DNA of 49,400 nt from Paracoccaceae bacterium (GTDB lineage: Bacteria > Pseudomonadota > Alphaproteobacteria > Rhodobacterales > Rhodobacteraceae), in contig JANSXS010000020.1 of assembly GCA_024742835.1 (NCBI GenBank), positions 1 to 49,400 of the forward strand. The letters are read 5' to 3'. The notes beneath the pieces were generated by a model, which saw only the letters and a list, made by a program, of their open reading frames with translations, was not told the DNA's origin and searched no databases. The stretch's first letter is position 1, and the number at the start of each line of letters is the position of its first letter. Shown piece by piece: positions 17,857 through 26,557 of the stretch. The position numbers and the translations under genes were made by a program.

Positions 17857-18116
17857 TTGAAAAAATCCCTGAAGTCACGGCAATATATCGCTTGGCTTAC
17901 CACCAGACCTTTGCGGTGTCACGGACCCCTTGCGCCATGCTGTCAGCCCAGTTCACAATTGCCCCCGACGCATCAGGCACACCGCAGATTTTTTGGACGA
18001 TGCGCTCCAAACCCCAGCTATTGCATACCTCTTCGAACGCATTTCTGAAATTGTAACATTTCCACACCAGCTTTTTTTGTGCTACGACACGTCTCAATTC
18101 AAAAGGCTATTTCAAA

Positions 18117-18878
18117 ATGCTGGACCGCGACGCCGTCGATACGCTTGCAACCCGCCAAGATGTTGATAAGTATAACTTTTCATGTCGGTCAATGTCCGAT
18201 GACGCCGTTGCCTTTCTGGGCTTTCAACGCACCAAGCAGATATCGCCCAAGGCGCGCAAATCATGGGAAGCCGGCAATCCCATCCCTCTGCGGCAAGAGG
18301 CCAGTGCGCGACGGCGCGAGATTTTTAACGGTGCGCTTTTGGAATGTTATCGCGAATACCTGCCTTTGCGTGAATACCTGAACGCGCATGGCATCACACC
18401 GAAATCCCTGATCGACATCGGCTGCGGACAGGCGATCCCCGATCTGTTTTTTCACCAGGAGTTCAAACCCCGATTCACCCTCGTGGATATAGAACAGACA
18501 TGGGAACAATATCATTTATGGGCCGATAGCGGCGCGGGTTATGCCAGCCTTGAGGACGCGCGCGCCCTGTTGCACGAAAACGGCGCGGCGAAAACCAAAG
18601 TGAAAACCATCAATCCCACCAAAGACCCGGAATCGTTGGACGGGCTTGGCGCCGATATGGTGATCAGCTTTTATTCCTGCGGATTTCATTACCCCGTGGA
18701 CGAATATGCCGATCTGATGATCAGCACAATCCGCGCGGGCGGCGTGGTTTGCCTTGATCTTCGCAAAAGATATCTGCGACGCGCGCCGCCGGCGTTGCAG
18801 GCCGTGCTGGACGCGGGGCAGATTAACGAGATTTACGACGACAAGCGGTCAAAGCGGATCGTATTGCGCGCGCAATAA
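18117..18878 (+). CDS. Putative SAM-dependent methyltransferase
   Basis: The 253-residue protein has a Rossmann motif I S-L-I-D-I-G-C-G-Q-A-I-P at about residues 98-109, then an acidic motif II (F-T-L-V-D-I-E-Q), and later G-A-D-M-V-I-S-F-Y and the G-G-V-V-C-L-D-L-R strand. The first 80 residues are basic and do not match a known domain. It is divergent from the rhamnose operon, which suggests, without proving, a target in surface-glycan synthesis. The start is the first ATG of the frame; its ribosome site is weak (ggctatttcaaa). The last bases of the gene run into the repeat element at 18877. Confidence 0.65.
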   Translation: MLDRDAVDTLATRQDVDKYNFSCRSMSDDAVAFLGFQRTKQISPKARKSWEAGNPIPLRQEASARRREIFNGALLECYREYLPLREYLNAHGITPKSLIDIGCGQAIPDLFFHQEFKPRFTLVDIEQTWEQYHLWADSGAGYASLEDARALLHENGAAKTKVKTINPTKDPESLDGLGADMVISFYSCGFHYPVDEYADLMISTIRAGGVVCLDLRKRYLRRAPPALQAVLDAGQINEIYDDKRSKRIVLRAQ

Positions 18879-18957
18879 CGCGTTCCGCCTCAAACCTGCG
18901 ACATCGCCTAACGCGTTTCGCCTTCAATTGACGCCTCAGGTTAAAGGCAAAACGCTT
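18877..18957. repeat. Intergenic palindromic element (AACGCGTTTCGCCTT type)
   Basis: Two nearby copies begin AACGCGTT-C/T-CGCCT (18877 and 18910). The second forms an imperfect inverted repeat with 18943-18957: GCGTTTcGCCTT (18913-18924) pairs with AAGGCaAAACGC (18944-18955), 12-base arms with one mismatch around an 18-base centre. The first copy overlaps the stop of the methyltransferase gene. Such elements are often dispersed in a genome or act as hairpins between genes; which applies cannot be seen here. Confidence 0.55.
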
Positions 18958-19040
18958 TATCTGCCTTGTGATCCCCGATCAGGTGATCCTGCAATGGAAC
19001 GGTGCCGAAACACGGGGCATCCGCCGGGTTTGAGATGCGG

Positions 19041-19442
19041 TCAGTCCTGAATGCTTTCCAGATAGGTCAGCAAGGCCGCCAAGGGGCGCGGCGTGGGCGT
19101 CAGCACTCCGTCGCCCACATCCACCGGCACCGTATCGCCCCGAAGCAAAAGGCCGAATTCCGGCATCTCGTGACCCGGCAGGCCAGTGCGGTCGTAGCCG
19201 TCGATCACCGACAGCACCCGCGCGCGCGGGAATTCGCCGTCTACGCTCAACCCTGTCAGATCCGAAGGCGGCTGATCAAAAGAGTCAGCCCACGGCCCGT
19301 TACCCCCGCCGGACGCACCATGGCATTGCGCACAATTTTCATTATACAGGCGTGCGCCCTCTGACGGTTCCGGCATGGAGACTTCTGCGCAGGCCGCTAC
19401 GACCGCAAGAAACCCCATTGGTATCAGCACCTTGTATATCAT
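19041..19442 (-). CDS. Cytochrome c lipoprotein
   Basis: The 133-residue protein has a lipoprotein signal with lipobox V-A-A-C18, so it should be lipid-anchored in the periplasm. A single class I haem site, C37-A-Q-C-H41, follows, and a methionine ligand is likely in G-H-E-M-P-E-F-G. A strong ribosome site (AGGAGG, six bases before ATG 19442) fixes the start; the longer frame upstream is not credible. The electron partner is unknown. It sits 58 bases downstream of the lysyl-tRNA synthetase gene in the same direction. Confidence 0.88.
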   Translation of the reverse strand: MIYKVLIPMGFLAVVAACAEVSMPEPSEGARLYNENCAQCHGASGGGNGPWADSFDQPPSDLTGLSVDGEFPRARVLSVIDGYDRTGLPGHEMPEFGLLLRGDTVPVDVGDGVLTPTPRPLAALLTYLESIQD

Positions 19443-19500
19443 CGCGCGCCTCCTTCTCCCGAACCCTGCCAGCACAGGCTGACAGCTGCGTTGACGCAAA

Positions 19501-21075
19501 TCAAGCCAACTCGCCCGCCAGCGCGCGATCAATCAGCGCGACGGTTTCCTTGACACCATAAAGCGCGATGAAGCCGCCGAACCGCGGGCCCTGGCTTGCC
19601 CCCAAAAGCACCTCGTAGATCGCCTTGAACCAGTCGCGCAACGGCTCGAACCGGTCACGGCCGACAGCGTAGACCACGGATTGCAAAGCCTCGTCCTCGA
19701 CCGGCCCGTCATAGCTGGCCAACTGGTCGCGCAAATCCTGCAACGCCTCACGCTCCAGGTCCGTTGGGGCACGGCATTGCCGGTGCGGCGCAACGAAATC
19801 CTTGTAATACTTTACCGCGAACCCGGCGGCCTGATCCAGATCCGGGTGCGTTTCCGGGCTGGCATCCGGCGCATACCGGCGGATAAAACCCCAGAGCGTG
19901 TCCTTGTCATGGGCAGAGGCCACCGACGCCAGATTGAGCAGCATCGCAAAGGACACCACCATCCGGCTTTCAGGCACGTTGCCATTGTGGATGTGATGCA
20001 CCGGGTTGGCCAGTTTCTGCGCGGCGTCCTGAGTGGCATAGGCGCGCAATTGCTGGTGATATTCGTCCACCGCCTTGGGGATCACGTCAAAATACAGCCG
20101 CTTCGCTGTCTTGGGCTTGAGATACATGAAATAGCTCAGGCTTTCGGTCGAGGCATAGGTAAGCCATTCGTCGATCGAGATACCGTTGCCCGAGGATTTG
20201 GAGATCTTCTGCCCACTGTCATCAAGAAACAGCTCGTAGGTGAAATGCTCGGGCGCCTTCTGGCCAAGGATCTCGCAGATCCGGTCATAGATCGGCGTGT
20301 TTGTGGAATGGTCCTTGCCATACATCTCGAAATCAACGCCAAGCGCCGCCCAGCGCGCCCCGAAATCGGGCTTCCACTGCAATTTCACATTGCCGCCCGT
20401 CACCGGCAGCGTCCATTCGCGCCCGTCTTCGTCATCGAAGGTGATCTCGCCCTTGGCGGCGTCCACGTGCTTGATCGGCACATACAGAACACGACCCGTC
20501 TCTGGGTGCAGCGGCAGAAAGATCGAATAGGTCTGCCGACGTTCCTCGCGCAGGGATTTCAGCATGACCTTCATCACATCGTCATAGCGTTCGGCAGCGC
20601 GCAACAGCACCTCATCGAACCGGCCGGACTTGTAAAATTCGGTGGCCGAGTAGAATTCGTATTCGAACCCGAACGTATCCAGAAACCGGCGCAGCATGGC
20701 GTTGTTGTGATCGCCGAAACTGTCATGGGTGCCGAACGGGTCGGGCACGGAGGTCAGCGGTTTTTGCAGGTGCTCTTGCAGCATGTCCTGATTTGGCACG
20801 TTGCCGGGCACCTTGCGCATCCCGTCCAGATCATCCGAAAAGCAGATCATCCGGGTCGGGATATCGCTGATCATCCCGAACGCGTTGCGGATCATGGTCG
20901 TGCGCAGCACCTCGCCAAAGGTGCCGATATGCGGCAGGCCCGACGGGCCATAGCCTGTCTCGAACAGCACATATCCCTTTTCGGGCGGGGTCTTTTCATA
21001 GCGTTTGAGCACGCGGCGCGCTTCTTCAAAAGGCCAGGCTTTCGAGCTCATTGCAGCGTCGCGCAATTCAGACAT
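19501..21075 (-). CDS. lysK: Lysyl-tRNA synthetase, class I
   Basis: The 524-residue enzyme is the archaeal-type class I LysRS used by many alphaproteobacteria instead of class II LysS. The HIGH motif is H-I-G-T at 49-52 ([10 protein letters not shown]) and the KMSKS motif is K-I-S-K-S at 290-294. The C-terminal helical anticodon-binding region fills the last 170 residues. It charges tRNA-Lys. Length and both motifs match the family, so it should be functional. Confidence 0.96.
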   Translation of the reverse strand: MSELRDAAMSSKAWPFEEARRVLKRYEKTPPEKGYVLFETGYGPSGLPHIGTFGEVLRTTMIRNAFGMISDIPTRMICFSDDLDGMRKVPGNVPNQDMLQEHLQKPLTSVPDPFGTHDSFGDHNNAMLRRFLDTFGFEYEFYSATEFYKSGRFDEVLLRAAERYDDVMKVMLKSLREERRQTYSIFLPLHPETGRVLYVPIKHVDAAKGEITFDDEDGREWTLPVTGGNVKLQWKPDFGARWAALGVDFEMYGKDHSTNTPIYDRICEILGQKAPEHFTYELFLDDSGQKISKSSGNGISIDEWLTYASTESLSYFMYLKPKTAKRLYFDVIPKAVDEYHQQLRAYATQDAAQKLANPVHHIHNGNVPESRMVVSFAMLLNLASVASAHDKDTLWGFIRRYAPDASPETHPDLDQAAGFAVKYYKDFVAPHRQCRAPTDLEREALQDLRDQLASYDGPVEDEALQSVVYAVGRDRFEPLRDWFKAIYEVLLGASQGPRFGGFIALYGVKETVALIDRALAGELA

Positions 21076-21190
21076 GGGTCTCTCCGGTTGATTGCCCCGG
21101 CGGGCGCGCGCGGGGTCGTGCGCTTCCTATTGCCGAGGGGCGGGACAGTCAATAATCTGCGCCGCGAACGCCCTCATGAAGGACAGGCCG

Positions 21191-21616
21191 ATGACCGATC
21201 AGATCCCCCACCCGCTCAGCCCGCAGGATTGCCTTGTCGCGGTGATGATCGCGGTCTCGGCCTCGGACGAAGACATAAGGACCGCCGAACTGGTCAAGAT
21301 CGAAAGCGCGGTAAACAACCTGCCAATCTTCGCGTCCTACGATGTGGACAGGGTGCGCGCCATTTCGCAGATGGTATTCGACCTTTTCAGCGTGGAAGAT
21401 GGGCTTGACGCGCTTTTTGGTCTGGTGCGCGACAACCTGCCAGAGCGGCTGGTCGAGACAGCCTATGCGCTGGCCTGTGACGTGGCCGCCGCCGATGGAA
21501 CGCTTGACGAAACGGAACTGCGCATCCTCGAAGAGATCCGCTATGAGCTGACGATCGACAGGCTGGCGGCGGCGGCGATTGAACGCGGCGCGCGGGCGCG
21601 TCACCTGACCGCGTGA
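21191..21616 (+). CDS. TerB-like family protein
   Basis: The 141-residue all-helical acidic protein matches the TerB fold, named after tellurite resistance but mostly of unknown role. The landmark is the acidic, possibly metal-binding segment A-x-D-V-A-A-A-D-G-T-L-D-E-T-E-L-R-I-L at about residues 92-115, with a first copy-like helix pair near 20-40 (A-S-D-E-D-I-R-T-A-E-L). AAGGA precedes ATG 21191 by about seven bases; an in-frame ATG at 21176 would add five residues. It lies 93 bases before the RAM-domain gene and may be cotranscribed with it. Confidence 0.78.
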   Translation: MTDQIPHPLSPQDCLVAVMIAVSASDEDIRTAELVKIESAVNNLPIFASYDVDRVRAISQMVFDLFSVEDGLDALFGLVRDNLPERLVETAYALACDVAAADGTLDETELRILEEIRYELTIDRLAAAAIERGARARHLTA

Positions 21617-21709
21617 CACGCGCGGTCACGCGCGGGGAACATTTCGCAGTTTTCTTTCGCGGCGAAACACGGTCTATACTGCCCCGGAACCGACAGGGAG
21701 ACCCCGATC

Positions 21710-21946
21710 ATGCGCCCCGTTTTCGTCAATATCCGCTGCAAGCCCGGCCGGTCCTATCACGTGGCCGAGGCCATCGCGCTACGAGAAATCCATTCCGAGC
21801 TGTATTCCACCTCGGGGCCGTTCGACCTGTTGCTGAAACTTTACATCCCCGACGGCGCGGACGTGGGCAAGTTCATCAATGAAAACCTGCTGGATATTCC
21901 CGATATCGAACGAACGGAAACAACGCTGACCTTCAAGGCCTTCTGA
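21710..21946 (+). CDS. Stand-alone Lrp/AsnC ligand-binding (RAM) domain protein
   Basis: The 78-residue protein is a RAM domain only: V-F-V-N-I-R-C-K-P-G-R at the start, I-H-S-E-L-Y-S-T-S-G-P-F-D-L-L-L-K (about 27-43) and I-E-R-T-E-T-T-L-T-F-K at the end. Lrp/AsnC regulators use this domain to bind amino acids and oligomerise; here no helix-turn-helix is present. GGGAG precedes the ATG. It is 27 bases before livK, so it is probably cotranscribed with the amino-acid importer and could sense its substrate. That role is inferred from context. Confidence 0.85.
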   Translation: MRPVFVNIRCKPGRSYHVAEAIALREIHSELYSTSGPFDLLLKLYIPDGADVGKFINENLLDIPDIERTETTLTFKAF

Positions 21947-21973
21947 GACAACACAAAGAACTGGGAGAAACGG

Positions 21974-23116
21974 ATGCGACTGACATCACTTATCGCGGGC
22001 GCCTGCATGGCGGCCCTTGGCGGCGGTGCCCTGGCCGAGGAGGGCAAGGTCAAGGTCGGCATGATCACGACGCTGTCGGGTGGCGGCGCGGGGCTTGGCA
22101 TCGACGTGCGCGACGGCTTCGTGCTGGCGGCCAAGATGGCGGGCAATGACGACCTTGAAATCGTGATAGAGGACGATCAGCGCAAGCCCGACATCGCTGT
22201 CAAACTGGCAGACAAGATGATTCAGTCCGAAAAGGTCGACGTCCTGACCGGCATCATATTCTCGAACCTTGCCATGGCGGTGATCCCCGCGGCGACGGCA
22301 CAGGGCAAATTCTACCTGTCGCCCAATGCCGGCCCGTCTGCGCTTGCGGGCAAGGGATGTCATCCGAATTACTTCAATGTCGCATGGCAGAACGACAACC
22401 TGCACGAGGCGGCGGGAGCCTATGCCAATGACGCGGGTTTTGCCAACAGCTTCATCCTGGCGCCGAACTATCCGGCGGGTCAGGACGCGCTGACCGGGTA
22501 CAAGCGTATCTACGAAGGCGAGCTTGCCGGAGAGATGTTTACCCAGCTTGGCCAGACCGACTACGCCGCCGAGATCGCGCAGATCCGCGCGAGCGGAGCG
22601 GACAGCGTGTTCTTCTTCCTGCCCGGCGGGATGGGGATTTCGTTTCTCAAGCAATATGCCGATAGCGGCGTGAACCTGCCCGTTGTCGGCCCGGCTTTCA
22701 GCTTTGATCAGGGCATCCTGCAAGCCGTGGGCGAGGCCGCAATGGGCGTGAAGAATACAAGCCAGTGGAACAAGGATCTGGATAACCCCGCCAACAAGGT
22801 CTTTGTCGACGCGTTTCAGGCCGAATACGGCCGCCTGCCCTCGCTTTACGCCTCACAGGGGTATGACACCGCGAACCTGTTGCTGTCTGCGATGGCGAAG
22901 GCCGATATCTCGGACGCAGAGGCATTCCGCGCGGCGCTGAAAGAGGCGGACTTCGCCTCGACCCGTGGCGATTTTGCTTTTGCATCCAACAATCACCCGA
23001 TTCAGGACATCTACGTGCGCGAGGTCATCAAGGAAGGTGACGTCTACACCAACAAGATCATCGGCGTGGCGCTGGAAGATCATTCCGACGCCTATGTCGC
23101 AGACTGCAAGATGTAG
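21974..23116 (+). CDS. livK: Branched-chain amino-acid-type ABC transporter, substrate-binding protein
   Basis: The 380-residue periplasmic binding protein has a signal peptide of about 21 residues ending G-G-A-L-A, then the LivJ/LivK-type start V-K-V-G-M-I-T-T-L-S-G. The two Rossmann-like lobes and the Y-D-T-A-N-L-L hinge segment near residue 300 fit the Peripla_BP_6 family. GGGAGAA lies before the ATG. Ligands in this family include branched-chain amino acids, amides, urea and aromatic acids, so leucine is not proven. It begins the livK-H-M-G-F set. Confidence 0.9.
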   Translation: MRLTSLIAGACMAALGGGALAEEGKVKVGMITTLSGGGAGLGIDVRDGFVLAAKMAGNDDLEIVIEDDQRKPDIAVKLADKMIQSEKVDVLTGIIFSNLAMAVIPAATAQGKFYLSPNAGPSALAGKGCHPNYFNVAWQNDNLHEAAGAYANDAGFANSFILAPNYPAGQDALTGYKRIYEGELAGEMFTQLGQTDYAAEIAQIRASGADSVFFFLPGGMGISFLKQYADSGVNLPVVGPAFSFDQGILQAVGEAAMGVKNTSQWNKDLDNPANKVFVDAFQAEYGRLPSLYASQGYDTANLLLSAMAKADISDAEAFRAALKEADFASTRGDFAFASNNHPIQDIYVREVIKEGDVYTNKIIGVALEDHSDAYVADCKM

Positions 23117-23126
23117 CACACAAACC

Positions 23127-23188
23127 GCCCCGGGCTTGACCCGGGGCCTTTCCCGGATCTTTTCACACGTCCCCGGCTCAAGCCCGGA
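23127..23188. repeat. Hairpins between livK and livH
   Basis: An 8-bp perfect stem GCCCCGGG/CCCGGGGC with a 5-base loop lies at 23127-23147, ten bases after the livK stop. A related GC-rich imperfect repeat (CCCCGGCTCAAGCCCGG) lies at 23172-23188. There is no T-run, so full termination is unlikely. Such hairpins after binding-protein genes often protect the upstream mRNA from decay and allow more binding protein than permease. The CCCGGG-CTTGA core is also common as a dispersed repeat in this group. Confidence 0.55.
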
Positions 23189-23208
23189 ACGCGACAGGCA
23201 ATCGGCCA

Positions 23209-24132
23209 ATGACACCCGTTCTCTTCATCGAACAGGTCCTTAACGGGCTTCAATCCGGCGTCATGCTTTTCCTCATGGCGGCCGGGCTGACGCTTGTGTT
23301 CGGGGTTATGGGGCTGATAAATCTTGCGCATGGCTCGCTTTACATGGTCGGTGCCTTTACCGCCGCCGCCGTGGCGGGCGCGACGGGGTCTTTCGCGCTG
23401 GCGCTGATGGCCGCGCTTGCCGCCGCCGCCGCTGCGGGTGCCATTGTGGAGCTGGTGGTGATCCGGCGGCTTTACGATCGTGACCATCTCGATCAGGTGC
23501 TGGCCACCTTCGCGCTGATCCTGATCTTTTCCGAAGGTACGCGGTACATCTTCGGGTCCTTCCCGCTTTTCCTTGATATCCCCGATTACCTGTCCGGCCC
23601 GGTCACCTTGCCCGGCGGTATCCAGTACCCGCTTTACCGGCTGACGATCATCGGCATCGGGCTGACCATCGCCGCCGGTCTGTTCTGGCTGATCTCGTAT
23701 ACCCGGCTTGGCATCCGCATCCGCGCGGGAGAGGCGGACCGCGAGATGATCGCGGCGCTTGGCGTCGACATTTCCAAGCTGTACACGATCGTCTTCGCCC
23801 TCGGCGCGGCGCTTGCCGGGCTGGCGGGCGCGCTTGTCGGTGCCATACAATCAGTGCAGGTGGGCATGGGCGAGCCAGTGCTGATCCTTGCCTTCGTGGT
23901 GATCGTGATCGGCGGGATCGGGTCGATCAAGGGCGCGCTTGTGGGCGCGGTCCTTGTCGGGCTGACCGATACGCTGGGCGGGCTGTTCCTGCCCGCGCTA
24001 TTCGCGCTGTTCATGGACAATTCCGCCGCGCAGACGACCGGATCTGCGCTGGCGTCGATGCTGATCTATATCCTGATGGCCGTGGTGCTGGTGTGGCGGC
24101 CCCAAGGGCTGTACGGGGCGCGCCCCGCATGA
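23209..24132 (+). CDS. livH: Branched-chain amino-acid-type ABC transporter permease LivH
   Basis: The 307-residue inner-membrane permease has the LivH pattern: Q-V-L-N-G-L-Q-S-G at the start, L-A-H-G-S-L-Y-M-V-G-A-F, the cytoplasmic loop R-A-G-E-A-D-R-E-M-I-A-A-L-G-V-D (ATPase contact), and the G-G-I-G-S-I-K-G-A-L-V-G segment near 240. About eight membrane helices are present. It overlaps livM by four bases (ATGA). Confidence 0.94.
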   Translation: MTPVLFIEQVLNGLQSGVMLFLMAAGLTLVFGVMGLINLAHGSLYMVGAFTAAAVAGATGSFALALMAALAAAAAAGAIVELVVIRRLYDRDHLDQVLATFALILIFSEGTRYIFGSFPLFLDIPDYLSGPVTLPGGIQYPLYRLTIIGIGLTIAAGLFWLISYTRLGIRIRAGEADREMIAALGVDISKLYTIVFALGAALAGLAGALVGAIQSVQVGMGEPVLILAFVVIVIGGIGSIKGALVGAVLVGLTDTLGGLFLPALFALFMDNSAAQTTGSALASMLIYILMAVVLVWRPQGLYGARPA

Positions 24133-25112
24133 GCCGCGAGGGATGGATCAACGCGGCACTTTACGCAGGGCTGCTGGCTGTGCCGCTTTGGGCGTGGCTG
24201 GCGGATGAGCCCTTCACCATCACGCTGGCCACGCGCGTGGCGATCCTTGCGCTGGCGGGTGTGGGGCTGAATATTGCGCTCGGGCTTGGCGGGCTGGTCA
24301 GCCTTGGCCATGCCGCGTTTTTCGGGATCGGCGGCTATGAGATGGGCATCCTTGCCAGCCATGCCCAAAGCTACAGCCCATTGATGGAGACACCCTTCCT
24401 GATCGAAGGCACCAAATCCATGCCCATCATCTGGCTGGTGGCGGTGCTTGCCTCGGGCCTCGCGGCGCTGGTGATCGGGGCGCTCAGCCTGCGCACATCG
24501 GGCGTCTATTTCATCATGATCACGCTGGCCTTCGGGCAGATGTTCTATTTCTTCGCCATAAGTTGGCCCGCATATGGCGGCGAGGACGGCCTGTCGATCT
24601 ATGTGCGCAACGGGTTTCCGGGCCTGAACACGCTGGACCCGATCCAGTTCTTCGCGATCTGCTTTGTATTGCTGTCGGCGGCGCTCTGGCTAAGCGCGCG
24701 GCTGGCCGCGTCGGAATTCGGGCTCGCGCTGGGGGCAGCGCGGCAAGCGCCGCGACGGGCGGAAACCGTGGGGCTTAGCCCCTACCGGCTGCGGCTGCTG
24801 GCCTTCGTCATATCGGGCGCGATCACCGGGCTGGCAGGGGCGCTTTTCGCCGATCTCAACCGGTTCGTGTCGCCCACCATGTTTAGCTGGCAATTATCGG
24901 GCGAGTTGATCGTCTTCATCATCCTTGGCGGCGTGGGCCGCCTTTTCGGCCCCGTGGCCGGGGCCGCGCTTTTCATCACGCTGGAACATTTTCTGGGCGG
25001 CCTGTCGGAGTTCTGGCACATCTATCTGGGCCTGTTGCTGCTGCTCGTGGTGCTGTTCGCGCGCGGCGGGATCATCGGGCTGCTTGCCGGGAGGAGGGTG
25101 GCGCATGACTGA
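24129..25112 (+). CDS. livM: Branched-chain amino-acid-type ABC transporter permease LivM
   Basis: The 327-residue permease shows the LivM landmarks G-V-G-L-N-I-A-L-G-L-G-G-L-V-S-L-G-H-A-A-F-F-G-I-G and, later, the R-R-A-E-T-V-G-L-S contact loop and A-G-A-L-F-A-D-L. The start is the ATG of the ATGA overlap with livH (24129); an in-frame ATG at 24093 would lie inside livH. It overlaps livG by eight bases. Confidence 0.93.
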   Translation: MSREGWINAALYAGLLAVPLWAWLADEPFTITLATRVAILALAGVGLNIALGLGGLVSLGHAAFFGIGGYEMGILASHAQSYSPLMETPFLIEGTKSMPIIWLVAVLASGLAALVIGALSLRTSGVYFIMITLAFGQMFYFFAISWPAYGGEDGLSIYVRNGFPGLNTLDPIQFFAICFVLLSAALWLSARLAASEFGLALGAARQAPRRAETVGLSPYRLRLLAFVISGAITGLAGALFADLNRFVSPTMFSWQLSGELIVFIILGGVGRLFGPVAGAALFITLEHFLGGLSEFWHIYLGLLLLLVVLFARGGIIGLLAGRRVAHD

Positions 25113-25854
25113 TCCGGTGCTGTCGGTGCAAGGGATCAGCAAGTCCTTCGGGGCGGTGTGCGCCTCGGACGGGATCTCGCTTGATCTCAGGCAGGGCGAG
25201 ATCCATGCCATCATCGGCCCGAATGGCGCGGGCAAATCCACACTGATCGCGCAGATCTGCGGGGGCTTGCGCCCAGACGCGGGGCGGATCGACTTTCTTG
25301 GCCGCGACATCACCGGGCTTTCCGTGCCCGCCCGCGCGCGGCTGGGGTTGGCGCGCACCTTCCAGATTTCCGCGCTGGCGATGGAGGATACCGCGCTTCA
25401 GAATGCCATGCTGGGCGCGCTGATGCCGCGTGGCGGGCGGCTGGGGTTCTTTCGCCCAGTGCTGAGGAATGCCGCCTTGCGCGACACCGCGATGCAGGCG
25501 CTGGAGCGCGTGGGGCTGGCCGATCAGGCGGCGCTGCGCACGGCGGAGCTGTCACATGGGCAACGCCGCCAGCTTGAGATCGCGGTCGCGCTGACGCTCC
25601 GCCCCCGCGCCTTTGTCATGGACGAGCCGATGGCGGGCATGGGCGCGGAGGGCTCGCGCCAGATGACGGCCTTTCTGGAGGGGCTGCGCGAGGAGGCACC
25701 GATCCTGCTGGTGGAGCATGACATGGACGCGGTCTTTGCGCTGGCCGACCGGATCACGGTGCTGGTCTATGGGCGCTGCATCGCCACGGGCACCGTGGCC
25801 GAGATCCGCGCCAGCCGCGAGGTGCGCGAAGCCTATCTGGGCGAGGACGCATGA
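25105..25854 (+). CDS. livG: Branched-chain amino-acid-type ABC transporter ATPase LivG
   Basis: The 249-residue ATPase has Walker A G-P-N-G-A-G-K-S-T at about residues 36-44, the signature L-S-H-G-Q-R-R-Q-L-E, Walker B A-F-V-M-D-E-P, and the switch His in L-V-E-H-D-M. The ribosome site GGAGG lies seven bases before ATG 25105, inside livM. Q in the signature instead of the usual L-S-G-G form (L-S-H-G) is normal for LivG. It pairs with LivF. Confidence 0.94.
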   Translation: MTDPVLSVQGISKSFGAVCASDGISLDLRQGEIHAIIGPNGAGKSTLIAQICGGLRPDAGRIDFLGRDITGLSVPARARLGLARTFQISALAMEDTALQNAMLGALMPRGGRLGFFRPVLRNAALRDTAMQALERVGLADQAALRTAELSHGQRRQLEIAVALTLRPRAFVMDEPMAGMGAEGSRQMTAFLEGLREEAPILLVEHDMDAVFALADRITVLVYGRCIATGTVAEIRASREVREAYLGEDA

Positions 25855-26540
25855 CCCTGCTAAAGGTCGGTAATATCAGCGCCTTTTACGGCGTGACGCA
25901 GGCGCTGTTCGACGTGTCGCTTGACGTGGCACGGGGCGAGGTCGTGGCGCTTTTGGGGCGCAACGGGATGGGCAAATCGACGACGGTCAAGGCGATCTGC
26001 CGGCTGTTGCCGACACGCGCGGGCGGGCTGCATTTCGACGGTCAGGATCTGGGCCGCCTGCCCGCCTATCGCGCCGCGCGGCTGGGGATCGGGCTGGTGC
26101 CAGAAGGGCGGCGATGCTTTGCCAATCTGACGGTCGAGGAAAACCTGATCGCGGCGGCGCGACGCGGGCACTGGGATCTGGCGCAGGTGACAGGGCTGTT
26201 CCCAAGGCTGGAAGAGCGGCGCACGCAATCGGCGGCGACGCTATCGGGCGGCGAGCAACAGATGCTGGCCATTGGGCGGGCGCTGATGACCAATCCGCGC
26301 CTTCTGATCCTCGACGAGGCAACCGAGGGATTGGCCCCCCTGGTCCGGCAAGAGATCTGGTCGGCCATCGCCCGGCTCAAGACGGAAACCGGGCTTGGCA
26401 TTCTCATTATCGACAAGTCGCTGACGGAACTGGGACAGGTGGCAGATCGCGCCGTTATCCTGCAACGCGGCAGCAGCATCTGGACCGGCCGCTTCGACGA
26501 GATTACGGCAGAGATCGCCGCGAATTACATCGGGGTCTGA
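25851..26540 (+). CDS. livF: Branched-chain amino-acid-type ABC transporter ATPase LivF
   Basis: The 229-residue ATPase has Walker A G-R-N-G-M-G-K-S-T, the LivF segment V-P-E-G-R-R-C-F-A-N-L-T-V-E-E-N-L, the signature L-S-G-G-E-Q-Q-M-L-A-I-G-R and Walker B L-L-I-L-D-E-A. The usual switch histidine is replaced: the strand reads I-L-I-I-D-K-S where L-V-E-Q-x is typical of LivF. It overlaps livG by four bases and ends the operon, 17 bases from the convergent ASKHA gene. Confidence 0.93.
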   Translation: MTLLKVGNISAFYGVTQALFDVSLDVARGEVVALLGRNGMGKSTTVKAICRLLPTRAGGLHFDGQDLGRLPAYRAARLGIGLVPEGRRCFANLTVEENLIAAARRGHWDLAQVTGLFPRLEERRTQSAATLSGGEQQMLAIGRALMTNPRLLILDEATEGLAPLVRQEIWSAIARLKTETGLGILIIDKSLTELGQVADRAVILQRGSSIWTGRFDEITAEIAANYIGV

Positions 26541-26557
26541 GAGAGGCGCACCACCCT

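Noticed and set aside
19501..21075. Laterally acquired archaeal LysRS as an oddity
   Set aside because: Class I LysRS is the ordinary form in many alphaproteobacteria, so its presence is not unusual here.
19681..21408. 575-codon plus-strand frame opposite the lysyl-tRNA synthetase gene
   Set aside because: The synthetase has both class I motifs and full length; the opposite frame matches no family.
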